Below, piece by piece: positions 17,800 to 27,606 of a stretch of 64,000 bases of DNA. Origin of the DNA: CAVVIH01 sp963748295. Its GTDB lineage: Bacteria > Acidobacteriota > Vicinamibacteria > Vicinamibacterales > 2-12-FULL-66-21. Within the stretch, counting starts at the first letter, position 1. The number at the start of each line of letters is the position of its first letter. The DNA is taken from positions 310,001 to 374,000 of the forward strand of contig CAVVIH010000008.1 in assembly GCA_963748295.1 (NCBI GenBank), read 5' to 3'. Position numbers and translations under genes: made by a program. A model generated the notes under the pieces. It was not told the origin of the DNA. It searched no databases and saw only the letters and a program-made list of their open reading frames with translations.

Positions 17800-18963
17800 A
17801 TGACGCTAAGTGACCAGCTCGACAGCCTCGCCGCATTTGAGCAATCGCCATATCCAGTCGTGAGCCTGTATCTCAATACGCAGCCTGGCTCGACCGGAAA
17901 AGACCAGTACCAGACCTTCGTCCGGAAGGAGTTCGCCGCGCGGAGCCGCACGTATCGCGATCACTCTCCCGAACGCGAGAGCCTGGACAAGGACCTCGAG
18001 CGCATCTCGCGCTATCTCGAAACGGAGCTGCAGCCGTCGGCCAACGGAGTGGCGATTTTTGCCTGTTCGGCCGGCGAACTGTTCGACGCCGTTCAGCTGA
18101 CCGCGCCGATCCAGCGGCATTCGCTTTACATCGGCGACCAGCCTCACCTTTACCCGCTTGCGAGGCTCGAGTCGCAGTATCCGCGATATGCCGCGGTGCT
18201 GACCGACACCAACAGCGCGCGGATTCTCGTCGTCGCCACCGGGGAAGTCGTTGACGAGCGCGAGCTCAAGGGCGTCAAGACGCGGCGCACCTCCCAGGGC
18301 GGCTGGTCGCAGGCGAGGTTCCAGCGTCACCTCGAGAACTTCCACCTGCAGCACGTGAAGGAAGTCGTCGACGTGCTCGATCGAATCGTCCAGGACGAGG
18401 GCATCGAGCAGATCGTCGTGGCCGGCGACGAGGTCGTCACGCCGCTGCTGCGCGAGCAGATGCCGAAGCGGCTCGCGGAAAAGATCGTCGACCACGTTCG
18501 GCTCGAGGCGGCGGCGCCCGCGGATGAAATCCTGCGGATGACGCTGGAGGCGATGAAAAAGAGCAATCAGGCGAGCGACATCGAGGCGGTGGATTCGGTG
18601 GTGGGCGCCTACCGCGCCGGCGGCCTCGGCGTCGTCGGGCCAGAGGAAACACTCGAGGCGCTGATCCAGGGTCAGGTCGACATGCTGCTGATCAACGCGA
18701 GCGTTCGCGATCTGGAGAGCCTCGGAACGCCGAGCGTGCAGTCGGCGGCGAACGACGCCGGCATCGAGGAACCGGCAGTCGAAGCGTCGTCGGCTGGCGA
18801 GGCCGCGGAAGGCAATCCGCAGGCCGTACGCATCGCCGACGAGCTGATCGCGAAGGCGAAACAGACATCGGCGCGAATCAAGTTCATCGAGGACAGCGCG
18901 CTGCTCGCGCCGTACGGCGGCGTCGCCGCGCTGCTGCGGTTCAGAGGCGGGCTGGTTCGTTAG
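17800..18963 (+). CDS. Bacterial eRF1-like protein (baeRF family)
   Basis: The 387-residue soluble protein resembles the bacterial archaeo-eukaryotic release-factor-like (baeRF) families. The N-terminal alpha/beta region reads YPVVSLYLNTQ. A middle domain has the loop GGWSQARFQRH at the place of the eRF1 GGQ/Vms1 catalytic loop. A C-terminal L7Ae-like domain contains DMLLINASVRD. Such proteins are thought to act as peptidyl-tRNA hydrolases or ribosome rescue factors. I chose ATG 17800; a TTG six codons upstream is in frame but unlikely. Its TAG stop overlaps the stop codon of the converging DedA-like gene. Confidence 0.72.
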   Translation: MTLSDQLDSLAAFEQSPYPVVSLYLNTQPGSTGKDQYQTFVRKEFAARSRTYRDHSPERESLDKDLERISRYLETELQPSANGVAIFACSAGELFDAVQLTAPIQRHSLYIGDQPHLYPLARLESQYPRYAAVLTDTNSARILVVATGEVVDERELKGVKTRRTSQGGWSQARFQRHLENFHLQHVKEVVDVLDRIVQDEGIEQIVVAGDEVVTPLLREQMPKRLAEKIVDHVRLEAAAPADEILRMTLEAMKKSNQASDIEAVDSVVGAYRAGGLGVVGPEETLEALIQGQVDMLLINASVRDLESLGTPSVQSAANDAGIEEPAVEASSAGEAAEGNPQAVRIADELIAKAKQTSARIKFIEDSALLAPYGGVAALLRFRGGLVR

Positions 18964-19574
18964 CGGACCGCCGCGGGCGTGCGCTGGCGGGTGCCGCGCA
19001 CGACCGCGATGGCGGACAGGATCGTCCCGATCACCGCGAGCGCGATCAGGATCGCGACCATCACCTCGAAAGCCGGCGATTCCATCCACGTGAGGATGCG
19101 GCGGCCGTATCGCGCCGCGAAGGCAGCCTCGACGAAGAAACGCACGAACCGCGCCGCGGCGAGCGTGCCCAGGAATCTCCAGGGGTTGACCCTCAGCGCG
19201 CCGCTCGTCAGCACGAACGCGGTGAACGGAAACGGCGGCGGGATCATCGACAGCGCGGCGATGCTGACGATGGCGCCGGTGCTGACCAGGCGCCGGACGC
19301 GCTGTAACCGCGCGGGGCTCACCAGCCGCGTCAGGCCGTGCTCGCCAAGCTTCCATCCGAGCCAGAAGGTAATGGAGGAGCCCACGGCGGAGCCTGCGGA
19401 CGCCAGGACTGCATGCAGCCAGAACATCTCCGGATGCCGCGCGGTCAGGATGATGACGACGAAGTCGATCCCGAGCGGAAGGAAGAAGATCAGCGAGGAG
19501 TCGAGCGCGGCGAGGACGATCAGCCCGGGCAGGCTGAGAAAATACCCGAGCAGCGGCCCGAGAAGCGAACGCAT
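18960..19574 (-). CDS. DedA/VTT-domain membrane protein (YqaA-like)
   Basis: A 204-residue multi-pass protein with four to five hydrophobic segments. It carries the VTT (SNARE-associated) pattern: GSAVGSSITFWLGWKLGE and the re-entrant SMIPPPFPFTAFVLTSG, with the F..R.R-type helix RFVRFFVEA. DedA proteins are linked to lipid flipping and envelope homeostasis. An upstream ATG at 19637 overlaps the start codon of the divergent gene and would add a non-hydrophobic leader, so I prefer 19574, which leaves a 61-base divergent promoter space. Confidence 0.83.
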   Translation of the reverse strand: MRSLLGPLLGYFLSLPGLIVLAALDSSLIFFLPLGIDFVVIILTARHPEMFWLHAVLASAGSAVGSSITFWLGWKLGEHGLTRLVSPARLQRVRRLVSTGAIVSIAALSMIPPPFPFTAFVLTSGALRVNPWRFLGTLAAARFVRFFVEAAFAARYGRRILTWMESPAFEVMVAILIALAVIGTILSAIAVVRGTRQRTPAAVR

Positions 19575-19635
19575 CAGCCTGCGGCGAGTTGCAAGGATTC
19601 GGCCACTCTGGGCGGCGCTGATATAAGGTACGGTC

Positions 19636-20962
19636 ATGAAACGGATACTGACTCGCCTTTCCGTTGCGGGAGTGCTGCTGACGGCTGCCGCGGTTCATGT
19701 TTCGACTCAGACATCATCTAAGGATTCAGCTGTAATGGACTCAGCTGCGCAGGATTACGTCAGGCTCGTGCTCGCGGTCGGCGTTCACGATGCCGACTAC
19801 GTCGACGCCTACTACGGTCCGCCGGAGTGGAAGAAAGAGGCCGAGACAAGAAAGCTTTCGCTCGACGACATCGCGAAGCAGGGGACGGCCGTCCGCGAGC
19901 GCGTGACGTCGATGTCGCCTCCCTCCGGCGAGATGGAACGGCTTCGGCAGGTGTACCTCGATCGCCAGCTGTCATCGCTGCTGGCGCGCGTGCGCATGTT
20001 GAAGGGCGAGCGGCTGTCCTTCGACGAAGAGTCGAAGGCGCTCTACGATGCCGTCGCGCCGACGCATCCGGAGTCGCACTTCAAGGAGATCCTCGCCGCG
20101 CTGGAGAAGCGTTTTCCGGGAGATGGTCCGCTGGTTGCGCGGTACGACGCCTGGCGGCGGCCGTTCGTGATCCCGAAGGACAAGCTCGACGCCGTCTTCC
20201 AGATCGCCATCAACGCCGGGCGCGAGCGAACCGCGAAGCACCTGACGCTTCCTCCAGGCGAGAGCTTCACCGTCGAGTACGTGACGAACAAGTCGTGGAG
20301 CGGCTACAACTGGTATCAGGGCCAGTACAAGAGCCTGATCCAGGTCAACACCGACCTTCCGATCTACATCGATCGCGCGATCGATCTCGCGTGTCATGAG
20401 GGCTATCCGGGACATCACGTCTACAACGCGCTGCTCGAAAAGCATCTCGTCCGCGATCGCGGCTGGGTCGAATTCTCGATCTACCCGCTGTTCTCGCCGC
20501 AGTCGCTCATCGCCGAGGGAACCGCCAACTTCGGCATCGAGGTCGCCTTCCCGGGCAACGAGCGGGTCGAGTTCGAGCGCAAGGTGCTGTTCCCGGCCGC
20601 CGGTCTCGATCCGGCGCGGGCCAGCGAGTATTACGAGGTGCAGGCGCTGACCGAAAAGCTGTCGTATGCCGGCAACGAAGCGGCTCGCAAGTATCTGAAC
20701 GGTGAGATTGACGCCGCGGCGGCGGCGACATGGCTCGAGCAGTATGCGCTGATGTCGGCGGAACGCGCGAAGCAGCGCGTGCGCTTCATGGATCAGTACC
20801 CGGAGCTACGTGATCAACTACAACCTCGGGAAGGACATGGCCCGCCGGCACATCGAGTCGCTCGGGGGCACGGCGGCGAACCCGGCGAAGCGCTGGGAGG
20901 AGTTCGGCCGACTGCTCTCGTCACCAAGGCTGCCTTCGGGTCTGGCGGGCGGCGCACGCTGA
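19636..20962 (+). CDS. Secreted DUF885-like protein, C-terminus frameshifted
   Basis: Signal peptide (residues 1-25) followed by a DUF885-type putative metallopeptidase domain. CHEGYPGHH is the HExxH-like zinc motif of this group, and EGTANFGIE supplies the second Glu region. The frame runs to about 20799 and then should switch: the +1 frame gives RSYVINYNLGKDMARRHIE and ends at TGA 20962, which matches the family tail. The unshifted frame instead runs on to 21069 through the neighbouring gene. Removing one C in GTACCC at 20797-20802 restores a 441-residue protein. Confidence 0.8.
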
Positions 20963-20978
20963 CGCCGCGCGCGGGCGC

Positions 20979-21740
20979 TCACAACGCGCGCTTCAATACC
21001 CGTTCGACTCTGTCGCGATACGTACGGCTCAGCGTGAGCTGCACGCCGCTCTTCAGCGTCACCCGGTAATCACCGTGCACGGTCGGCACGAGGTCGCCGA
21101 TCCGATCGAAGCGCACCAGCACCGACCGGTGGATGCGCACGAACTCGTGAGGATCGAGCTCCCCTTCGAGGCGCGTCAGCGTTTCGCGCATCAAGTACTC
21201 GCGCCCGCCGGAGTGCACCAGCACGTAGTTGTCCGCCGCCTGGAGCCAGTCGATGTCGCCCGCATCGATCAGCACGATCCGGCTGCCCGCGCGCGCCGGC
21301 AGCCGTCGCAGGAACCTCGGACGCTCGGTCAGCTCCTCGAGAAGCGCCGCGAGGCGCGGGTCCTCGTGCCGCTCTCCCGGCTGCCGCGATTCGCGCACCC
21401 GAGCGACAGCGTCGAGCAGCCGCTCGCGCGTGAACGGTTTGAGCAGGTAGTCGACCGCGTGGACCTCGAACGCGCGCAGGGCGTACTGATCGAAGGCGGT
21501 CACGAAGATCACGCCAGGCGCTTTTCCAGGACCGACGCGGCGCAGCACGCCGAAACCGTCGAGCTCCGGCATCTGCACGTCCAGGAACACGAGGTCGGGC
21601 TGCTTCTCCGCGATCGCCTGAACCGCGGCAGCGCCATCGGCGGCCTCGCCGACGACATCGATGTCGCGATCGGCGCGCAGCAGCCTCCGTATCCGGCGCC
21701 TCGCAACCGGTTCGTCGTCCACAATCAGCACGCGCAGCAT
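20979..21740 (-). CDS. LytTR-family response regulator
   Basis: A 253-residue two-component regulator. The receiver domain (1-120) has the DDE acidic pocket at 8-10, the phospho-acceptor Asp54 in FLDVQMPELDG, Thr in VTAFD and Lys in LLKPF. The LytTR DNA-binding domain (about 145-250) contains DIDWLQAADNYVLVH and FVRIHRSVLV. It binds DNA as a beta-domain regulator. It follows the sensor kinase gene with one base between stop and start, so the pair is one operon. Targets unknown. Confidence 0.94.
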   Translation of the reverse strand: MLRVLIVDDEPVARRRIRRLLRADRDIDVVGEAADGAAAVQAIAEKQPDLVFLDVQMPELDGFGVLRRVGPGKAPGVIFVTAFDQYALRAFEVHAVDYLLKPFTRERLLDAVARVRESRQPGERHEDPRLAALLEELTERPRFLRRLPARAGSRIVLIDAGDIDWLQAADNYVLVHSGGREYLMRETLTRLEGELDPHEFVRIHRSVLVRFDRIGDLVPTVHGDYRVTLKSGVQLTLSRTYRDRVERVLKRAL

Positions 21741-21741
21741 G

Positions 21742-22798
21742 TCATCCGGCCTCGACTTGTTCCAATGTCCGATACGGGAACGAGATCGTCACGCGCACGC
21801 CGCCGCCGTCCGCGTTCGCGACATCGAGCGCATGGGTCGCGCCGAAAAGTCCCTGCAGCCGCGCCCGCGTATTCGTGATCCCCAGACCCTCGGGCCTCTC
21901 GCCATTCAGCCCGTCCCCATCGTCGCGCACGGTAATCGTCACGTGGTCGCTGTTGCGGCGGATCGCCACGTCGATGCGGCCCGCGTTTGCGCGCGTGGCG
22001 AGGCCGTGGCGGATCGCGTTCTCGACGACGGTTTGAAGGAGCAGCACCGGGATGGCGGCGTCGAGCGCATCTGGATCGACCTCGGTCGTCGCGTTCAGCC
22101 GCGCGCCGAAGCGCGCACGCTGGATGTCCACGTAGCAGCCGAGCAGATCGAGCTCATGCTTGACGCTGACCGCCGGCGCGTTCCCCGCCGCGAGTGTTTC
22201 GCGAAGCAGCACGCTGAGGCCGGCAATCATTCGATCCGCGGTATCGGGATCCTCGTGCACGAGCTCGGAAATCGCGTTCAGCGTATTGAAGAGAAAGTGC
22301 GGCTGGAGCTGCATGTTCAGCAGCTGAAGCCGCGTTTCCGCGAGCCGCGCCTCGAGCCGCGACGACTGCAGTTCGCGTTCGCGTCCCGTGCGGTAATACC
22401 TCACCCCATGGGCTGCTGCGACGATCGCCCAGTAGACCAGGAAGTTGAATGCAAGGTTCGTGAACAGCAGATAGCCGGCGTTCCCAAACAGCATGATCCT
22501 GATGCGCTGATCGAGGACGAGCTTGAACACGCCAAGCACGACCATCGCCGCGACATGGATTGCGCTGTGGCGAATCAGTGCGCCCCGTTCGATCGGCCAG
22601 CGTCGGGCGAGATAGAGAATCAGGGGCGTCAGCGCGGCCCACGCATACCACTCGCCGAGCGCGCGCTTGAGTGTGGGGGCCCAGGTACACTGTACCCGAG
22701 GTGGAGAGATAGGTCAGGTAATTCGCCGCGGCAATGAACAGCGCAAGGGCGGTGTAGCCGCCCAGAATGGCCAGGAAGGCGCCAAGCCTGCTGCGCAT
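21742..22798 (-). CDS. LytS/YpdA-type sensor histidine kinase, frameshifted in the membrane region
   Basis: The intact C-terminal part has the LytS-type His_kinase block LQPHFLFNTLNAISEL, with phospho-His in QPHF. A GHKL ATPase domain has VVENAIRHG, DDGDGL and GLGITNTRARL. The N-terminal membrane segment starts at ATG 22798 (MRSRLGAFLAILGG) in another frame. The frames join if one C is removed at GTACC on the minus strand (about 22684), giving TVYWAPTLKRALGEWYAW, the expected family sequence, and a 351-residue protein with about four helices. Without correction only the part from 22545 is readable. It pairs with the LytTR regulator. Confidence 0.86.
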
Positions 22799-22844
22799 CG
22801 GGTCAAGTTGTACATCAGACTGCCAGGTGACGTAACCTGCTCCA

Positions 22845-23828
22845 ATGATTGCGATCGAGATCACCACGCCTGGAGGGCCGGACGTCCTCCGTCCAGTCGA
22901 GCGGCCCGACCCCACGCCCGGTGCGGGCGAGGTCCTGATCAGGGTCGAGGCCGCCGGCGTCAACCGCCCTGACATTCTTCAACGCCTCGGCCACTATCCG
23001 CCGCCGCCCGGCGCATCGGACATTCCCGGACTGGAGGTCGGGGGAACGATTGCGGAGGCAGGCTCCGGGGTCGCGGACTGGTCGACCGGCGATCGTGTTT
23101 GCGCGCTGGTCGCCGGCGGCGGCTACGCGGAGTACTGCGTCGCGCCGGCTCCCCAGTGTCTGCCGGTGCCAGACGGGCTGTCGACGACCGAGGCCGCGGC
23201 GATTCCGGAGACGTACTTCACCATCTGGACGAACCTCTTTCAGCGCGCGCGCTTCACGGCGGGCGAGCGCCTGCTGGTTCACGGCGGCACCAGCGGCATC
23301 GGTACGACCGCGATTCAGCTGGCGCGGGCGTTCGGCGCCGCGGACGTGTTCGCGACCGCCGGCACCGACGAGAAGTGCGCAGCCATCGAGCAGCTTGGCG
23401 CCCGCGCGATCAACTACCGCACGACCGATTTCGCCGAAGCGATTCGACAGCTCACCGATCGCAAAGGCGTTGACGTCATCCTCGATATCGTCGGCGGCGA
23501 TTACCTGCAGAAGAACGTCGAGATCCTGGGGCTGAACGGCCGCCTCGTGCAGATCGGCCTGCTCGGCAGTCCGCGCGCGCATATCAATCTCGCGCCGGTG
23601 ATGCAGAAACGCCTGACGATCACCGGTTCAACCCTTCGCGTACGGTCGATCGAGGAAAAGGGAGCCATTGCGAAGGAGCTGGAACAGTACGTGTGGCCGC
23701 TGCTCGCATCGGGAAAGGTCCGTCCGATCGTCGCACGCGTGCTGCCGCTCGCAGAGGCGGCGGAAGCGCACCGGCTCCTCGAAGCCGGCGAAATCATCGG
23801 CAAAGTCGTGCTGACGACTAAGCCATAG
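22845..23828 (+). CDS. NAD(P)H quinone oxidoreductase, PIG3/QOR family
   Basis: A 327-residue zinc-independent medium-chain reductase. The GroES-like N-terminal domain has AAGVNRPDILQRLGHYPPPPG, the PIG3/TP53I3 signature. The Rossmann domain has VHGGTSGIGTTAIQLA. It probably reduces quinones or reactive carbonyls with NADPH in the cytoplasm. ATG 22845 is divergent from the sensor kinase gene by about 46 bases. Its 3' end overlaps the convergent small membrane protein gene by 11 bases. Confidence 0.92.
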   Translation: MIAIEITTPGGPDVLRPVERPDPTPGAGEVLIRVEAAGVNRPDILQRLGHYPPPPGASDIPGLEVGGTIAEAGSGVADWSTGDRVCALVAGGGYAEYCVAPAPQCLPVPDGLSTTEAAAIPETYFTIWTNLFQRARFTAGERLLVHGGTSGIGTTAIQLARAFGAADVFATAGTDEKCAAIEQLGARAINYRTTDFAEAIRQLTDRKGVDVILDIVGGDYLQKNVEILGLNGRLVQIGLLGSPRAHINLAPVMQKRLTITGSTLRVRSIEEKGAIAKELEQYVWPLLASGKVRPIVARVLPLAEAAEAHRLLEAGEIIGKVVLTTKP

Positions 23829-24226
23829 CGCGGATGCGCGCCGACTTGTGCAGATACACCAGCCAGGCGGCCGCGTGCGCGGTCGCCAGCGCGGCGAGCG
23901 GAAGCTCGCTGCCGGGGGATGTCTGGCGAGGAAGCACCGTCCAGGTACAACGATTGGACGGCAATGATCGCGAGGCCGATCACCGCGACTCTCGCCAGCA
24001 TCGGTGCATGAGGACGGCTCAACCACAGCGACCAGCCCGCCGCAACAGAGACCGCCGTCACAGCACAATGCGCGACGAGCTCGGCGATCGCCAGCGGGCC
24101 GCGCATGCCGAGGGACGGCAGGCTCAACGCAAGCTCCGTCGCAAACGACAGGGGCGCCCACCCGAACAGAATGAAGCAAAGCAGGAAATGAATAGCGGCG
24201 CCGATCATTCGTGTTCTGCTGCGCAT
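23818..24226 (-). CDS. Small hypothetical membrane protein, frameshifted
   Basis: Starts MRSRTRMIGAAIHFLLCFI and has about four hydrophobic segments, with no family that I recognise. The starting frame reads on into the neighbouring gene. The +1 frame gives WTVLPRQTSPGSELPLAAL, another hydrophobic helix and a TAG at 23818. The two join to a 135-residue protein if one C is removed at GTACC (minus strand, about 23944). It is convergent with the quinone reductase gene. A four-helix integral membrane protein is all that can be said. Confidence 0.6.
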
Positions 24227-24238
24227 ACGCTGATCTTA

Positions 24239-24689
24239 GCCGCGGATCGGCGCTGATTTTCTTAAAGCCACGAAACGCGGATTGGCGCGGATCCTTTTTG
24301 ATCACGAAACGCGGATTGACGCGGATTACGGTTGGTCACGGGACGCGGATCAACGCGGAGTGCTTTTTGTTCACGGAACGCGGATCAACGCGGATTCTTT
24401 CAAGGCAATCAGGCAAATCCGTGATAATCCGCGATTCGTTAACCCGAACAGATCCGCGCCAATCCGCGTTTCGTTTGACCCGAACAGATCCGCGTCAATC
24501 CGCGCTTCGTTTAACCCTAATAATCCGCGCCAACCCGCGTTTCGTTTAACCTTAGAGATCCGCGCTAATCCGCGTTTCGTTGATCCGACAAACAATCCGC
24601 GCCAATCCGCGTTTCGTTTGATCGACAAGCAATCCGCGCCAATCCGCGTTTCGTTTGATCGACAAGCAGTCCCCGATAATCCGCGTGTC
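24239..24689. repeat. Head-to-head array of about 13 ATCCGCG-type units
   Basis: No gene is visible in this 450-base stretch. About five units on the left read CACGAAACGCGGATTGACGC and variants. About eight units on the right are the reverse orientation, ATCCGCGCCAATCCGCGTTT plus CGTTTGA and variants. Units are about 34-38 bases, each with an internal direct repeat of ATCCGCG, and the inversion point is near 24410. The right end touches the TGA of the VWA gene. Unit ends vary only by small changes, so there are no CRISPR-like spacers. A second, shorter array of the same design is at 50557-50776. Confidence 0.9.
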
Positions 24690-26588
24690 TCAGCGACTTC
24701 CATCAGTGTCTGTCCGCCGCCGATCCAGCGACGCAGCCAGGTCGATCAACTTGATGAACTCCGCGCGGTAGCCATCCGCGTCCTCGCCGCGGAACTGCCG
24801 CGCGAGCGCGCGCGCCGACTCCCAGGTCGCACGGCCGGCAAACTCCGACCGCCGCAGCAGCATGCCGAACTCCGCCACCGCTGACGCGAAGCCGACGTTC
24901 TCCGACAACGCAGCCGTGCGATCCTTCACGGGAATCGTTATCAACTGGCTGCGATCCGCTGTCGGCTGCTTGTAACGCAGCTTTACCGTCATCACTTCCT
25001 CGGAGCGGCTGCTTCCGTTGGCCCTGGGCTCCTCCTGATACTTCAGAGGATCCACGTCGGTTCCGTCGATCGACGCTCCCGGAGGCGCCAGCTCGTACAA
25101 CGCGGTCACCGTGTGACCGGCGCCGATCTCGCCAGCGTCCTTGCGGTCGTTGTTGAAGTCCTCGCGATTCATCAGGCGATTCTCGTAGCCGACCAGCCGG
25201 TACGCGCCAACCTTCGCGGGATTGAACTCCACCTGGATCTTGACGTCCTTCGCAACCGTCACGAGCGTCGCGCCCGCTTCGGCCACCAGCACGCGACGGG
25301 CTTCGTGCAGGCTGTCGAAGTACGAGTAGTTGCCGTTGCCCTTGTCGGCGAGCTTCTCCATCGTGGAGTCCTTCAGGTTGCCGGTGCCGACGCCGATCAC
25401 CGACAGAAAGATGCCCCGCTCGCGCTCTTCCTCGATCAAGCGGATCAGCTCGCCCTGGCTGGTGACGCCCACGTTGAAGTCGCCGTCGGTTGCAAGGATG
25501 ACGCGATTGACGCCGCCCTTGATGAAGTTGTCCGTAGCGACGTTGTAGGCGAGACGGATGCCGGATGCGCCGTTCGTCGAGCCTCCGGCATTCAACTCCT
25601 CGATAGCTCCCTGAATCACCGGCTTGTGATTGCCCGGCGTGGACGGAAGCGCGAGTCCGCTGGCGCCGGCATAGACCACGATCGCGACGCGATCCTCGGC
25701 GGTCAGCGTGTCGGTCAGCATCTTCATCGCGGCCTTGACGAGCGGCAGCTTGTTGGCCGGCATCATCGAGCCGGAGACGTCGAGCAGGAACACGAGATTG
25801 CGGGGCGGGGTCTTCTCGTTCCGGAGCTTCTTCGCCTGCAGACCGATCAGCGCCAAGCGGTTCTTCGGGTTCCACGGACACTGCACCAGCTCCGTCGTGA
25901 CCGAGAACGGATCGTCACCCTTCGGATCGCTGTATGCGAACTTGAAGTAGTTGATGAGCTCCTCCGACCGCACGGCGTCGGCAGGAGGCAGCTTGCCTTC
26001 GCCGAGGAAACGCCGGACGTTGGCGTAGGACGCGGTGTCGACGTCAATCGAGAACGTCGAGACGGGATCGACCGTCACGCGCCGGAACCGGTTGTCCTCG
26101 ATCCGGTCGTACGCCTCGGTGTTGAAAGGGATCGGGGCAAGCATCTGCGCCCGCGCATCGCCCCTTGCGAAGGCCTGTGACGCTCCCAGCGCGGGCGCAG
26201 GCGCCTCGGCGGCCATCGGGATGGCCTTCTGGTCGATCGCGTCAACGGACGCGGCGCGCATCGTCACCGACACGCGAGGCGTCGGTTTGTCAGTCACGCT
26301 GACCGTCGGGTACGACACAGGCACATACCCCGGCAACGCAGGGCGAAGCAGGTAGCGGCCCGCCGCAACTCCAGCGAACCGGAACTCACCCTTGGAGTCA
26401 GTGACCGCGGAATAGGCGACGGCGCCGTCGCGCAGCAGATCGACCCGGACACCGGCGATACCGCCGCCGGCGTCGTTGATCACCTTGCCGGCGACAACGC
26501 CTGCCACGGCAGGTGGCTGGACAGTGGTGGACTCGTGAACGTACCCGATGAGAAGACAGGCGAGAACGGCAGCGGCAAACACGCGCAT
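24690..26588 (-). CDS. VWA-domain protein of the YfbK type with carboxypeptidase-regulatory-like domain
   Basis: A 632-residue exported protein. A short hydrophobic N-terminal segment is followed by a CarboxypepD_reg-like beta domain (about 28-110; GVVAGKVINDAGGGIAGV). A conserved block comes next (FSIDVDTASYANVRRFL), then a von Willebrand A domain (about 280-450) with an intact MIDAS (DVSGSM, later ATDGDFNVG) and a DUF3520-like C-terminus. A GGAGG site lies just before ATG 26588; the frame is open further upstream through the gap. It follows the DUF4159 gene by 74 bases on the same strand. Probably an envelope scaffold or adhesion protein; its partners are unknown. Confidence 0.88.
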   Translation of the reverse strand: MRVFAAAVLACLLIGYVHESTTVQPPAVAGVVAGKVINDAGGGIAGVRVDLLRDGAVAYSAVTDSKGEFRFAGVAAGRYLLRPALPGYVPVSYPTVSVTDKPTPRVSVTMRAASVDAIDQKAIPMAAEAPAPALGASQAFARGDARAQMLAPIPFNTEAYDRIEDNRFRRVTVDPVSTFSIDVDTASYANVRRFLGEGKLPPADAVRSEELINYFKFAYSDPKGDDPFSVTTELVQCPWNPKNRLALIGLQAKKLRNEKTPPRNLVFLLDVSGSMMPANKLPLVKAAMKMLTDTLTAEDRVAIVVYAGASGLALPSTPGNHKPVIQGAIEELNAGGSTNGASGIRLAYNVATDNFIKGGVNRVILATDGDFNVGVTSQGELIRLIEEERERGIFLSVIGVGTGNLKDSTMEKLADKGNGNYSYFDSLHEARRVLVAEAGATLVTVAKDVKIQVEFNPAKVGAYRLVGYENRLMNREDFNNDRKDAGEIGAGHTVTALYELAPPGASIDGTDVDPLKYQEEPRANGSSRSEEVMTVKLRYKQPTADRSQLITIPVKDRTAALSENVGFASAVAEFGMLLRRSEFAGRATWESARALARQFRGEDADGYRAEFIKLIDLAASLDRRRTDTDGSR

Positions 26589-26662
26589 GGCAGAACCTCC
26601 ACTCTTCGCTTTGAACGGTGGCGGCTCCGAGTTCTTGCAGGCGCGCTGAAAGCGGCTTCGAA

Positions 26663-27490
26663 TCAGTGAGTTAGCGCGTAGAGGAAGACGTTGATCCCGA
26701 ACGCGTAGCCGTCCACCGAGAACCGGTAGAAGTAGGTGGGGTCGTCGGCCTCGCGCTCCCAGGAGTCCCCGATATCGGTGTTGTGCGTGATGAGCACGAT
26801 CAGCCGGCCGTTGCGGTCGGAGATGCCGCGTGCATGCGGCTCCGCGCTGTCGTAGCCGCGCTCCGATGTGCCGCCGCCGCTGCCCATCCAGTGATTGATC
26901 GACGGAATCTGGGGTATCTGCTTGATCTCGAACTGCGCACGGAACAGCGGATGGTCGAGCGGAAGATCGACGATCGGATACTCGTGCGGCGGCAGCACCT
27001 TCGAGAACTCCTGCGTCCAGTGCTCCCACGCGTACGAGCCCCAGAAGTCGTCGGCCCAGAGGAAGCCTCCCTTCTGCAGATACTCGCGAAGTCGCAGCGC
27101 CTCCTCTTCTCCAATGTAGGCGGACCCAACTTCCGTCATCATGATGATGGGACAGTTGAACAGCTCCGGATCGGTCAGCGAGAGGACGACGTGGTCTGGT
27201 TCGCCGTCAGGCTGGACGCTCACGCGCGTGCGGGTCAGCTCCGCGAGCCGGATCGAGAGGTTGACGTCCGCGCGCGGGTAATCGACGCTCCAGTTCCCGC
27301 CGTCGCCGTCGCGGCTGCTCAGGAACATGATCCGGCAGAAGTTGAACGAGCCTTCGAAGGTATCCGGCGTCGGCGTGCGGATCGGCCCGGATCGTCCGCC
27401 GCGGCGGAACTGCGCGAACGCCGCGCCAGCGCACACGAACACCAGCGTCGCGATCGCCGCCAGACGCAGGAGCCGGCCGGACCTGGCCAT
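26663..27490 (-). CDS. Exported DUF4159-domain protein
   Basis: The 275-residue protein has a signal peptide ending near AGAAFAQ (residue 27) and a single DUF4159 domain. Conserved stretches are WSVDYPRADVNLSIRLAELT, MMTEVG, LREYLQKGGFLWADDFWG and VDGYAFGINVFLYALTH. The fold resembles a glutamine-amidotransferase-like Rossmann domain without its catalytic residues. In other genomes DUF4159 genes accompany MoxR, DUF58 and VWA clusters. Here only the VWA neighbour is present, downstream on the same strand. Confidence 0.85.
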   Translation of the reverse strand: MARSGRLLRLAAIATLVFVCAGAAFAQFRRGGRSGPIRTPTPDTFEGSFNFCRIMFLSSRDGDGGNWSVDYPRADVNLSIRLAELTRTRVSVQPDGEPDHVVLSLTDPELFNCPIIMMTEVGSAYIGEEEALRLREYLQKGGFLWADDFWGSYAWEHWTQEFSKVLPPHEYPIVDLPLDHPLFRAQFEIKQIPQIPSINHWMGSGGGTSERGYDSAEPHARGISDRNGRLIVLITHNTDIGDSWEREADDPTYFYRFSVDGYAFGINVFLYALTH

Positions 27491-27606
27491 GTGCGTATTC
27501 TACGATCACGCCACGTGTTACTATCGGCCTTTCGCTAACCCTTTGCTCGATTGCCGCGCGAAAAGCCACCGCCGCGGGCGGCGCGAAGGCGGGTTCCAGC
27601 TAATTA

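Noticed and set aside
19575..19637. Longer DedA-like protein starting at ATG 19637
   Set aside because: That ATG overlaps the start codon of the divergent gene and adds a charged leader. The ATG at 19574 directly precedes the hydrophobic core.
24239..24689. CRISPR array
   Set aside because: Units of about 36 bases repeat, but the segments between cores are themselves repeated and the orientation flips in the middle. There are no unique spacers and no cas genes.
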